Origin: Chloroflexota bacterium
Lineage (GTDB): Bacteria; Chloroflexota; Anaerolineae; Aggregatilineales; Phototrophicaceae
Assembly (NCBI GenBank): GCA_013388735.1
Contig: JACAES010000035.1
Location: forward strand, 51,808-115,807
Reading direction: 5' to 3'
Length of the DNA: 64,000 nt
The notes below the pieces were generated by a model that did no database searches, was not told the DNA's origin, and saw only the letters and a program-made list of their open reading frames with translations. This document shows, piece by piece, positions 17,601 to 25,566 of this stretch. The position numbers were made by a program, and so were the translations under genes. Each line of letters starts with the position of its first letter. Positions within the stretch are counted from its first letter, which is position 1.

Positions 17601-20226
17601 GGCCGTCAACAGCGTGCAGAACCGCAAGCCGCTGTTTTTAGACGAGAACGGCATGTATACCGTCCAGACAGTTTTAACCCCCGCGACGGGCGGCGCTTTT
17701 ACATTCGAGGTTTACAGCCGGCGCGCCAATATAGCGGGCGCGGCGTGGACGCTGCATGTGACCGGCAGGCTGGAGCCGGATGTCGAACAAACGTTAACCG
17801 CCGTTTTCGACGCGCTTGATCTGGACGCGGTCATGGCGCGCTGCACCGAGGAACTGACCGGCGCGGATTTTTATCGGCAGTTGAGCGAAAAGGGCAACCA
17901 GTGGGGGCCGAACTTCCAGGGCGTCGAGCGGCTGTGGCGTGGCAATGGCGAGGCGTTAAGCCTGGTGCGCGTGCCGGCGGCGCTGGCCGGTGACATGGGG
18001 CGCTACCTGTTTCATCCGGCGGTATCGGACTCGTGCGGGCATGTGCTGACGGCCACCATTTCGACCGAAAAAACAGACCGCAGCAAGGGCGGCGCGTTTG
18101 TTGGCGGCGGCATTGACGAAAGCCGGATTTACCGCCACCCGGATACACTTGAGTTGTGGTGTTACGCCCGGCTGCGACCGGACGAAGGCGATGAAAATGT
18201 CCTTATCGGCGATGTGGCGGCTTTTGACGAAAACGGCACGCTGATTTCAGAAACCATCGGCGCGCGCCTGTGGTATCTTGACCATGAGAGTCCCGCTCCG
18301 GCGGCCTCGGATAACCTCGACAACTGGTTTTACGAGATTCAATGGACGCCGGCTGAGATGACTCCGGCGGCTGACACGGCATCCGGGGATTGGCTCATCC
18401 TGGCCGACTCGACCGGGGTCGGCGGGGAAGTGGCGGCGCTGCTGCAAAGCCGGGGCGCACGGCCTGTGATCGCGTTCGCGGGGGCAAACTGTGAACAGAT
18501 CGGCGAGGGCGCGTATACGATCCGGCCCGGCGAACGGGAAGATTTCCGCGCCGTGCTGGGAACGGGTGCTTTCCGGGGCATCGTGCATCTGTGGAGTCTG
18601 GATACACCGTCTGCGCCGGACATGACGTCTGCCGGGTTGGACGCCGCCCGCGCCAGAAGCCTGGACAGCACTGCGCGTCTCGTTCAGGCGTTAACCGACC
18701 AGAATGGAGCCGACCCGCCGCGCTTGTGGCTGGTGACGCGCGGCGCGATGCCGGCGGGCGAAACGCCGCATGTGCAGGCCGCACAAGCGCCGCTGTGGGG
18801 GGTGGGGCGAACCATCACCCTGGAACACTCGGAGTTGTGGGGCGGGTTGGTTGACCTCGACCCGGCGGCTTCGGCGCAGGTTTCTGCCGGGCAGCTCTGG
18901 AATGCGGTCACCGGCGCGAAGGCTGAAGACCAGCAGGTGTTCCGGGATGGTCAGGTGTATGTGCCACGTCTGGTTCGCCGGCAGGTGGTCGCCAAAGATG
19001 ATCTGTCGTTTCAGTGTCGGGTGGACGGCAGCTACCTGATTACCGGCGGTATGGGCGGGCTGGGGCTGGAAGTCGCCCGCTGGCTGGTGGAAAAAGGCGC
19101 GCGGCGGCTGATCCTGATGGGGCGCACGCCGCTGCCACCCCGCAAACAGTGGGGGCAGGTTGAGCCAGGCAGCGAACATGGCCGCCGGATCGCTGCCGTT
19201 CGCGGGCTGGAAGCGATGGGAGCGAGCGTTCATCTGGCGTTTGTAGATGTGGGCGATGAAGCCGCGCTGCGCGATTTTCTGGAAACGTATGAAGCTGAAG
19301 GCTGGCCGCCGGTTCGTGGCGTGGTTCATGCGGCAGGGGTGATGCAGTACCAGCCGCTTGTGGAACAGACGCCGGCAGATGCAGCGCGTATTTTCCAGCC
19401 GAAGGCCGCCGGGGCATGGCTGCTGCATACGCTGTTGAAGGATGCGCCGCTGGACTTTTTTGTGCTGTTTTCGTCCACCTCGGCGCTGCTCAGTTCGCCC
19501 ATGATGGGCGGTTATGCCGCTGCCAATACCTTCCTGGACGCGCTGGCGCACGAACGGCGGGCGTTGGGGCTGCCGGCGCTCAGTATCAACTGGGGGACAT
19601 GGGGCGAGGCGGGTATGGCGACCCGTTTTGAGGGCGGCGACCGCGCGGTGGCCGTGATGCAGACCATCTCCAACCGGCAGGGTTTGGAAGCGCTGGAGCG
19701 CCTGCTGCGCCAGCCGTCGGCACAGGTGGGCGTGATGCCGGTGGACTGGTCACACTGGCAAAAGCTGTATCCGGCTTTCAGCCGCGCGCCGCTGCTGGAA
19801 CAGGTGATGCGTGATGAAACGGTCGAAACTGCGCGCCAGCCGGAGGGCGGCCCGACGGTGCGCAGCGCGATTCTGGCTGCCGCGCCTGAAGAACGCGCCA
19901 GCCGTTTGCAGGACTTTCTGGCGCAGCAGGTGTCGCGTATCCTGGGTTTTGCTGCCGGCAACCTGGATGTCACCCAGTCGGTATCGCACCTGGGCATGGA
20001 CTCGCTGATGGCGGTTGAACTGAAGAATCGCGTCGAAACCAGCCTGGGGGTGGTCATCCCGATGGTGCAGCTTCTCCAGGGGCCGAGCGTGGTTGAACTG
20101 ACTGCCTGGGTAGCAGAGAAACTGAACACCGCCGGCGGGCTTGAAGAGGATGAATCGATTGCATCCAGCAGTCGCGGTGAGATGTTGGTACAGGGCGATC
20201 AGAATTGGGAAGAGGGTGAACTATGA
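14647..20226 (+). CDS. Type I polyketide synthase module KS-AT-DH-KR-ACP
   Basis: 1859 residues. An N-terminal helical docking segment (about 1-35, KNALMAIEEMQAKLDAAER) precedes KS with C202, H337 and H376; AT with S646 in GHSVGEY and HAFH at 746-749 (malonyl-type); DH with H955-x3-G959 and D1128; KR with TGGMGGLG near 1465 and Y1623 in GYAAANTF; and ACP with S1786. Unlike the two upstream modules there is no methyltransferase: the segment between DH and KR goes straight into the structural half of the KR. The expected addition is an unsubstituted enoyl unit. The C-terminus is a short acidic tail (ending NWEEGEL), suited to bind the TubC-type docking domain of the NRPS encoded next. The stop overlaps the NRPS ATG by 4 bp. 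Confidence 0.97.
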   Translation: MSSTPADNDRKVLLKNALMAIEEMQAKLDAAERAKNAPIAIIGMSCRFPGGANSPEAFWQLLQNGGDAIREVPPERWNVADYAGANAIWYGGFLDDIDRFDPQFFGISPREAANIDPQQRLVLEVAWEALENAGIAPDRLANSLTGVFMGITTNDYAQLVKQSSGLEMDVYSATGTALNAAPGRLAYTLGLQGPSVAVDTACSSSLVALHLACQSLRNGESNLALAGGVNATLVPENFVCFAGWGMMAPDGRCKTFDARADGFVRGEGCGVIVLKRLSDALADGDPVLAVVRGSAVNQDGRSSGLTVPNGLAQQAVIRQALVNAGVKPADVSYIEAHGTGTSLGDPIEVEAIGAALGDGRGDRALMIGSVKTNIGHLESASGIAGLIKVVLSMQHGELPPHLHLQERSPRIPWPNFPIVIPGEPTPWTAQPRIAGVSSFGFSGTNAHVVLEEAPAREPAAGGSERPAHILTLSARGEPALRQLAQRYADYLASSPSLADAAYTANIGRARLSHRLAVVAETPEQAREALALFAAGQEAPGLVSGMAAGGRPKVAFLFTGQGAQYAGMGRELYDTQPTFRAALDECDRLLRSHLERPLLSVIYPEAGEESPLDHTTYTQPALFALEYALAKLWQSWGIEPSAVMGHSVGEYVAACLAGVFSLEDGLKLIAARGRLMGDLPEGGQMAAVFADESTVKAAVAPYARDVSIAAVNGPENIVISGAGESVQAVVASLSEHGIRSRALVVSHAFHSPLMEPMLEAFERVAGQVRYNRPRLKLVSNVTGQFADADVTDARYWRAHVREAVRFGDAVQMLYETGYRVFVEIGPGTTLLGMGQRCLPNGADAVWLPSLRKGQGDWQSILTSLGALFVHGLDISWDGFEGDYARRSKVALPTYPFQRERYWITDVAGAGSAFVSPARDPHAHPLLGSRLNLAHTGGAFVWENEISLKRQAYLTDHRVEGAVVVPATAYVEMAMSAVTELIGSHPLAVNSVQNRKPLFLDENGMYTVQTVLTPATGGAFTFEVYSRRANIAGAAWTLHVTGRLEPDVEQTLTAVFDALDLDAVMARCTEELTGADFYRQLSEKGNQWGPNFQGVERLWRGNGEALSLVRVPAALAGDMGRYLFHPAVSDSCGHVLTATISTEKTDRSKGGAFVGGGIDESRIYRHPDTLELWCYARLRPDEGDENVLIGDVAAFDENGTLISETIGARLWYLDHESPAPAASDNLDNWFYEIQWTPAEMTPAADTASGDWLILADSTGVGGEVAALLQSRGARPVIAFAGANCEQIGEGAYTIRPGEREDFRAVLGTGAFRGIVHLWSLDTPSAPDMTSAGLDAARARSLDSTARLVQALTDQNGADPPRLWLVTRGAMPAGETPHVQAAQAPLWGVGRTITLEHSELWGGLVDLDPAASAQVSAGQLWNAVTGAKAEDQQVFRDGQVYVPRLVRRQVVAKDDLSFQCRVDGSYLITGGMGGLGLEVARWLVEKGARRLILMGRTPLPPRKQWGQVEPGSEHGRRIAAVRGLEAMGASVHLAFVDVGDEAALRDFLETYEAEGWPPVRGVVHAAGVMQYQPLVEQTPADAARIFQPKAAGAWLLHTLLKDAPLDFFVLFSSTSALLSSPMMGGYAAANTFLDALAHERRALGLPALSINWGTWGEAGMATRFEGGDRAVAVMQTISNRQGLEALERLLRQPSAQVGVMPVDWSHWQKLYPAFSRAPLLEQVMRDETVETARQPEGGPTVRSAILAAAPEERASRLQDFLAQQVSRILGFAAGNLDVTQSVSHLGMDSLMAVELKNRVETSLGVVIPMVQLLQGPSVVELTAWVAEKLNTAGGLEEDESIASSSRGEMLVQGDQNWEEGEL

Positions 20227-23200
20227 GTGTAGCCGAACTGCTGGCGGCGCTGTCGGAGAAGGGCATTGAACTCTGGACTGAAGGGGGCAAGCTGCGTTTT
20301 CGCGCCCCTACAGGTGCGCTCACGCCGGATTTACGGTCGCGCCTGGTTGAACGGCGCGAAGAAGTGATTGCTGCCGTCCGTGAGCGCGCTCGCCAATCAC
20401 ACAAAACACTTGCGCCATCTTACAGCCAGTTGGGTATGTGGCTTGTGCATCAGGTTGCGCCGGACAGTGCTGCCTACAACGTGTCTTTTTCGGCGCGGGT
20501 GTGTTCGGCGGTGGATGTGCCGGCGCTGCGGCAGGCTTTGCAGGCGCTGCTGGACCGACATGCGACGCTGCGGACGGCTTACACCATGCGGGACGGCCAG
20601 CCCCTTCAGCAGATTCAGGGTTATCGAGATGTGGATTTTGAGCAGGTGGATGTGGTTGGCTGCGACGACGCCAGCCTGTACCAGCAGGTAACGGCAGCTT
20701 ATCGGCAGCCATTTGACCTGGAAGCGGGTGCGGTTATGCGGGTGCGGTTATTTACCCGCGCGTCGGAAGATCACATTTTGCTGCTGGTGGTGCATCACAT
20801 TGCGCTGGATGGCTGGTCAATGTGGCTGCTGCTGGATGAACTGCGTGTATTATACCCGGCTTATAAAAACGGCGAAGCGCTTTCGCTGCCGCGTCCTGAG
20901 GTCGAATACAGCGATTATGCGCGGTGGCAGTCTGAGATGATCGCCGGCCCGGAGGGTGAGCGGCTGTGGTCGTACTGGAAGCAGCAGTTAGCCGGCGAAA
21001 TCCCCTCGCTTGATCTGCCGACCGATTACCCTCGCTCTCCTCTGGTGAGTTATCGGGGCAGTTCAGAGCTTTTTGAGCTGGACGAAGCGATCACCGGTCG
21101 TATTAAAGACCTGGCAAAAGCCGAAGGCGTGACGCTGTATGTGCTGCTGCTGGCGGTCTTTTACATTCTTCTGCATCGCTATACGGCTCAGGAAGAGATT
21201 GTTATTGGAACGCCAACATTTGGGCGCAGTCGGGCGGAGTATGCGAAGATTATCGGCGATTTTATCAACATGCTGCCGATACGGGTTGACCTGTCGGGCA
21301 ATCCGAGCTTCAGAAAATTTCTTGCTCAGGTTCGGCAGGTTATGCTGGCCGCTCTCGAACATCAGGATTTTCCTTTTTCGCTGATGGTCGAACGGCTGGG
21401 GCGTAGTCAGAATAACAACCGGTCGCCGCTTTTCCAGGTGTCGTTTGATGTTCAGCGCGTCCATCAATTTGAGGCGCTGTCGGATGTGTTTGTTCCCCGC
21501 GCGACCGGCAGGCGGGTTGATCTGGGCGGGCTGGAAATTGAGGCCTATCCCCTGCCGCAGCAGGAGGGCCAGTTTGATCTGGTCATGCAAATCCTGGATG
21601 CCGGTACGACTCTGCCTGCCGTCTTAAAATACAGCAGTGATATTTTTGAGGGCGCGACCATCGCCCGTATGGTAAGCCACTATAAAAAGCTGCTGGAGTC
21701 AACCGTCACCGACCCGGATCAGCGGATTTGTGACCTGCCACTGCTTACGGATGAGGAACGCCGGCAATTGGTATTGGACTGGAACAGCACCCGCGTGAGC
21801 TATCCTGAAGATACCGCTTTCTACCGGCTGTTCGAAGCTCAGGTAGTGCGTACACCGGACGCCACCGCCGTTGTGTATGAGGCAGAACGGCTCACTTATC
21901 AGGAATTGAACGAACGGGCTAACCGTCTCGCGCACTATCTGCGCGGGCAGGGCGTTGGCCCGGACATGCTGGTAGGGGTTTGTCTTGGGCGCTCGCCGGC
22001 GCTTATCGTTACTTTGCTGGGGATTGTTAAAGCGGGAGGGGCATATTTACCTCTTGACCCGACCTATCCAAAAGACCGCCTGGCCTATATGCTGGATAAT
22101 TCGCGGGCGGGCATTCTGGTAACAGAGGCAGCTTTCAGAGATGTGCTGCCAGAATATGCCGGGCAAATCGTTGATATTTATGCGGATTGGCCGTTTATCG
22201 AGGCTTATTCCAACACTAATATTGATCAGGATGTTTCGGCAGATAATCTGGTCTACGTGATTTATACATCTGGTTCGACGGGACGCCCCAAAGGGATACA
22301 GATCCTTCATCGTGGACTGACGAATTACCTGACATGGTGTACGAAAGCCTATGATGTCGAAAAGGGACATGGCGCGCCGGTGCATTCATCCATCTCGTTT
22401 GATCTGACGGTCACGGCCATGTTCCCGCCCCTGGTGGCAGGGCGCGCGGTTTATCTACTGCCAGAAAACGCGACAGCTGAATCGCTTGCCAGGATGCTGC
22501 TGGACAACCCCGGTTTTAGTCTGGTTAAGATTACACCCGCTCACCTGGAACTGCTGAATAATCTGATTCCCGCCGAAAGAGCGGCAGGGCTGACGCACGC
22601 ATTTATCATTGGAGGCGAAAATCTGCTGGCAGAAACGCTTGCTTTCTGGTGGCGGAACGCGCCGGAAACCATATTGGTTAATGAATACGGCCCGACGGAG
22701 ACGGTAGTGGGCTGTTGTGTGTATTGGGCTGATGATGATGTGTACGTCTCTGGCTCGGTTCCAATCGGACGCCCAATTGCTAACACCGAGCTGTATGTTC
22801 TTGATGCACATCTGAACCTGGTCCCCATTGGAGTGCCGGGCGAACTATACATTGGCGGTGATGGATTAGCGCGCGGTTATTTGAACCGACTCGATCTGAC
22901 TGCTGAACGATTTATCCCGCATCCATTTAGCTCTACAGCGGGGGCGCGTATCTATAAAACCGGAGACCTGGCACGCTACCGGCCTGACGGCAATCTGGAG
23001 TACCTGGGACGGATCGATAATCAGGTCAAGATTCGTGGTTTTCGCATTGAACTGGGCGAAATTGAAGCGGCTCTCAGCGAGCATCCGGCAGTGCAGGAAG
23101 CTGTTGTTATTGTTCGGGAGGACACGCCGGGTGATAAGCGTTTGGTCGCCTATGTCCGGTCTGCTCAGTCTTCAGGGGAAATTGCGTCTGAGCTGCGTTA

Positions 23201-23669
23201 TTATATGAAGGAGCGTTTACCGGATTATATGGTTCCTGCGGCTTACGTCACGCTTGATGCAATGCCGCTGACTCCCAATGGCAAGGTAGACCGCCGCGCG
23301 CTGCCTCCACCGGATTACCTGCGCCCCGAACATGCAACTGCAGTCGTTGCACCTCGTACCGAGATGGAGACCATGCTGGTGGATGTATGGCTGGCCGTTC
23401 TGGGTATAGATCAGGTCAGCATATATGATAACTTCTTTGACCTCGGCGGTCATTCGCTTCAGGCGATGCAGGTCATCAGCAAAATGGAATCGAACACCGG
23501 CTTGCGTATAGACCCGGCATTCATGCGCTTCCAGACGCTCGCCCAACTGGCGGCTGCTTACGAAGAAGCCGAAACCACTGCCGTCCCGACCGGAGATACC
23601 GAGGTCGAGGATGCGCGTTCCGGGAAACTGCTCTCCAATATCCGACGGTTGGTATCCAAGAAGAAATAG
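20223..23669 (+). CDS. Nonribosomal peptide synthetase C-A-PCP, predicted Asn-activating
   Basis: 1148 residues. Residues 1-55 match the TubC N-terminal docking domain (LLAALSEKGIELWTEGGKLR). The condensation domain has HHIALDG at 191-197, so it looks active. The adenylation domain has the core motifs YTSGSTGRPKG (~681), NEYGPTE (~819), YKTGDLARY and NGKVDR. Reading the ten pocket positions against GrsA gives D-L-T-K-I-G-E-V-G-K, one conservative change from the published Asn code DLTKLGEVGK. The PCP carries S1078 (GGHSLQ). After about 70 further residues the protein ends without thioesterase, reductase or terminal condensation domain. It should join an amino acid to the polyketide made by the PKS proteins. 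Substrate assignment is by manual alignment. Confidence 0.95.
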   Translation: MSVAELLAALSEKGIELWTEGGKLRFRAPTGALTPDLRSRLVERREEVIAAVRERARQSHKTLAPSYSQLGMWLVHQVAPDSAAYNVSFSARVCSAVDVPALRQALQALLDRHATLRTAYTMRDGQPLQQIQGYRDVDFEQVDVVGCDDASLYQQVTAAYRQPFDLEAGAVMRVRLFTRASEDHILLLVVHHIALDGWSMWLLLDELRVLYPAYKNGEALSLPRPEVEYSDYARWQSEMIAGPEGERLWSYWKQQLAGEIPSLDLPTDYPRSPLVSYRGSSELFELDEAITGRIKDLAKAEGVTLYVLLLAVFYILLHRYTAQEEIVIGTPTFGRSRAEYAKIIGDFINMLPIRVDLSGNPSFRKFLAQVRQVMLAALEHQDFPFSLMVERLGRSQNNNRSPLFQVSFDVQRVHQFEALSDVFVPRATGRRVDLGGLEIEAYPLPQQEGQFDLVMQILDAGTTLPAVLKYSSDIFEGATIARMVSHYKKLLESTVTDPDQRICDLPLLTDEERRQLVLDWNSTRVSYPEDTAFYRLFEAQVVRTPDATAVVYEAERLTYQELNERANRLAHYLRGQGVGPDMLVGVCLGRSPALIVTLLGIVKAGGAYLPLDPTYPKDRLAYMLDNSRAGILVTEAAFRDVLPEYAGQIVDIYADWPFIEAYSNTNIDQDVSADNLVYVIYTSGSTGRPKGIQILHRGLTNYLTWCTKAYDVEKGHGAPVHSSISFDLTVTAMFPPLVAGRAVYLLPENATAESLARMLLDNPGFSLVKITPAHLELLNNLIPAERAAGLTHAFIIGGENLLAETLAFWWRNAPETILVNEYGPTETVVGCCVYWADDDVYVSGSVPIGRPIANTELYVLDAHLNLVPIGVPGELYIGGDGLARGYLNRLDLTAERFIPHPFSSTAGARIYKTGDLARYRPDGNLEYLGRIDNQVKIRGFRIELGEIEAALSEHPAVQEAVVIVREDTPGDKRLVAYVRSAQSSGEIASELRYYMKERLPDYMVPAAYVTLDAMPLTPNGKVDRRALPPPDYLRPEHATAVVAPRTEMETMLVDVWLAVLGIDQVSIYDNFFDLGGHSLQAMQVISKMESNTGLRIDPAFMRFQTLAQLAAAYEEAETTAVPTGDTEVEDARSGKLLSNIRRLVSKKK

Positions 23670-23684
23670 CTGAGGGATGTCGCG

Positions 23685-24500
23685 TTGTCGAGTCATGTGC
23701 AGTTCCCAGGTGAAGCGGTTGAAGTATTTTATTTCGGCGCGCCCGATCAGCCTTTGTATGGGGTTTTTCACCAGCCAGCCGCGAATGTCCGCAGCTGTGC
23801 GATCGTGCTTTGCCCGCCGATAGAGCAGGAGTATATCCGCTGCCACCGCGCTTATCGCCAACTGGCGGTTCGTCTCGCCAGGGCGGGATTTCCGACGCTG
23901 CGTTTTGACTACTACGGAACCGGCGATTCCAGCGGCGACGAAGCGGTTATGGGTCTGGATGTCTGGCTGGATAATGTTGGCGCTGCAATGGAAGAGGCCA
24001 AAAGCCGCGGCGGCGCATCCAGGGTTGCGCTGGTGGGGCTTCGGCTTGGCGCGGCGCTGGCGCTGATGGCGGCGCGTGGACGCCCGGATGTTGCGGCGGT
24101 GGCGCTTTGGGAACCGGTAGTATCGGGCAGGGAATATCTGAACGAACTGATGGCCTGGCATCAGGAGAAATTGAGGTATTTCTTGTCGAATATTGTGATG
24201 GACAGCGGGCAGAAACCGACAGAACTGCTTGGTTTTGCCATCACGGATCGGATGTTTGAAAGCCTGACAAGTCTGAATCTGCTCGGCGAGGGTCAAAAAC
24301 TCTCGAACCCGGTTTATATCGTCGAAGCAGAGCCGGATACACTGGTAAATCAGCTCAGGCAGCAGCTTGCCAACCGATCAACAGAGGTAACGTATCAGAA
24401 TGCAGATGGGCCGCGTGTGTGGACGGATGACCCTGACAAGGCTCTTGTCCCTAATCAGGTCTTAGAAGCGATTGTAAACTGGGTTTCGGGGATGTGCTGA
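23685..24500 (+). CDS. Alpha/beta-hydrolase-fold protein lacking a Ser nucleophile
   Basis: 271 residues from a TTG codon with GAGGGA 7 bases upstream. The fold is recognisable: an oxyanion-type strand (CAIVLCPP), a FPTLRFDYYGTGDSSG segment typical of S33-like hydrolases, and a nucleophile elbow VALVGLRLGAALAL. The elbow reads G-L-R-L-G, so arginine stands where serine, cysteine or aspartate is expected. GLRLGA elbows occur, as I recall, in the exosortase-A-associated hydrolase 2 group. It sits 15 bp after the NRPS gene and overlaps the next hydrolase, so it is probably part of the biosynthetic operon. A role in release or tailoring of the product is inference; a non-catalytic partner role is equally possible. 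Confidence 0.8.
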   Translation: MSSHVQFPGEAVEVFYFGAPDQPLYGVFHQPAANVRSCAIVLCPPIEQEYIRCHRAYRQLAVRLARAGFPTLRFDYYGTGDSSGDEAVMGLDVWLDNVGAAMEEAKSRGGASRVALVGLRLGAALALMAARGRPDVAAVALWEPVVSGREYLNELMAWHQEKLRYFLSNIVMDSGQKPTELLGFAITDRMFESLTSLNLLGEGQKLSNPVYIVEAEPDTLVNQLRQQLANRSTEVTYQNADGPRVWTDDPDKALVPNQVLEAIVNWVSGMC

Positions 24501-25456
24501 TGAGAGAAATGCCGGTTCAATTGGGTGCTGGTAAAAATCTGGTTGGTATTTTGGCGCGGCCCGACGATGCCGGCGCAGTTCAATCGCAGACGGCGGTTGT
24601 GTTTTTGAACGCCGGACTGATACATCATGTTGGCCCGACTCGAATTTATGTCAAAATGGCGCGGCGTCTGGCACATATGGGGTTTGTAACCCTTCGCTTC
24701 GATCTGTCCGGTGTGGGCGACAGCCGCGTTAGGCAGGACAATCTATCCCTTGAAGACATGATTGTGGACGACCTTAATCGTGTGATGGATTATCTGGCCG
24801 TGACAGAGCGCGTCCAGCGGTTTGTGTTGGTGGGACACTGCGGCGGGGCATTCGTTTCGCTGGGTATGGCCCTGCGCGATGCCCGCGTTATCGGGGTTGT
24901 AATGATTAACGCCGAAGGTGGCGATGCTGGCTGGGACTCATATGATCTTAAACGTAAGACGAGTCGGTACTATCAGAATTATTATGGCCGCGCGACGCTG
25001 ACGAACCCGGAGAAATGGAAAAAGCTGCTGACGGGAAAGGCTGACTATGGCAGCATCATTCGTAATGTCTTTCAGAATATTCTCTGGAATAAGCTCTCTG
25101 CGACGGCTTTCCGCGCCCGGTACGCTGTACTGGGGGATAAGTCCGACTCAACGCGACCTGAAATTGCCAATATGGGCGATGGGCTGCGCACCCTGGCGCA
25201 AAGAGATACGCAGATTTTGATCGTCTATTCGCAGGGAAGTTCCGGCTTGCAGCGCACGCGCCTGCTGGTCGGCGGCGAGCTTCAGGAATTGAGCGTGGCA
25301 GGAAAACTGAAGCTGGAGATCATCCCCCAGGCTGACCATACCTTTACGCTGCTCGCCAGTCAGGAACGCCTCACGCAGGTCGTCGCATCCTGGATGCGCG
25401 CTTTTATTCAGGAATCGGCGGGGTCAAAGACCACCTACCAGGAAGGTGTCATCTAG
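24500..25456 (+). CDS. Alpha/beta hydrolase with a Cys nucleophile, possible off-loading enzyme
   Basis: 318 residues. The ATG at 24500 overlaps the preceding TGA; a GTG at 24494 is the alternative start. The protein shows an alpha/beta-hydrolase core: FLNAGLIHHVGPTR, GFVTLRFDLSGVGDS, nucleophile elbow VGHCGGAF (G-H-C-G-G, cysteine instead of serine) and a late histidine in ADHTF. The overall pattern resembles the exosortase-A-associated hydrolase 1 type and some stand-alone thioesterases. Since the PKS-NRPS line lacks a terminal thioesterase, this protein is the best candidate in the window for hydrolytic or cyclising release, but that is inference from context. It is the last gene of the + strand cluster. 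Confidence 0.83.
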   Translation: MREMPVQLGAGKNLVGILARPDDAGAVQSQTAVVFLNAGLIHHVGPTRIYVKMARRLAHMGFVTLRFDLSGVGDSRVRQDNLSLEDMIVDDLNRVMDYLAVTERVQRFVLVGHCGGAFVSLGMALRDARVIGVVMINAEGGDAGWDSYDLKRKTSRYYQNYYGRATLTNPEKWKKLLTGKADYGSIIRNVFQNILWNKLSATAFRARYAVLGDKSDSTRPEIANMGDGLRTLAQRDTQILIVYSQGSSGLQRTRLLVGGELQELSVAGKLKLEIIPQADHTFTLLASQERLTQVVASWMRAFIQESAGSKTTYQEGVI

Positions 25457-25566
25457 CGCAGTTTCCAGTTTCAATCACAACCCTCAATGACCTGAACGCC
25501 TGATCTTGGCCTCTTATGGACTTGTAGCTTACAGGTAACATTCAAGCCTGACACCCTGAGATTACC

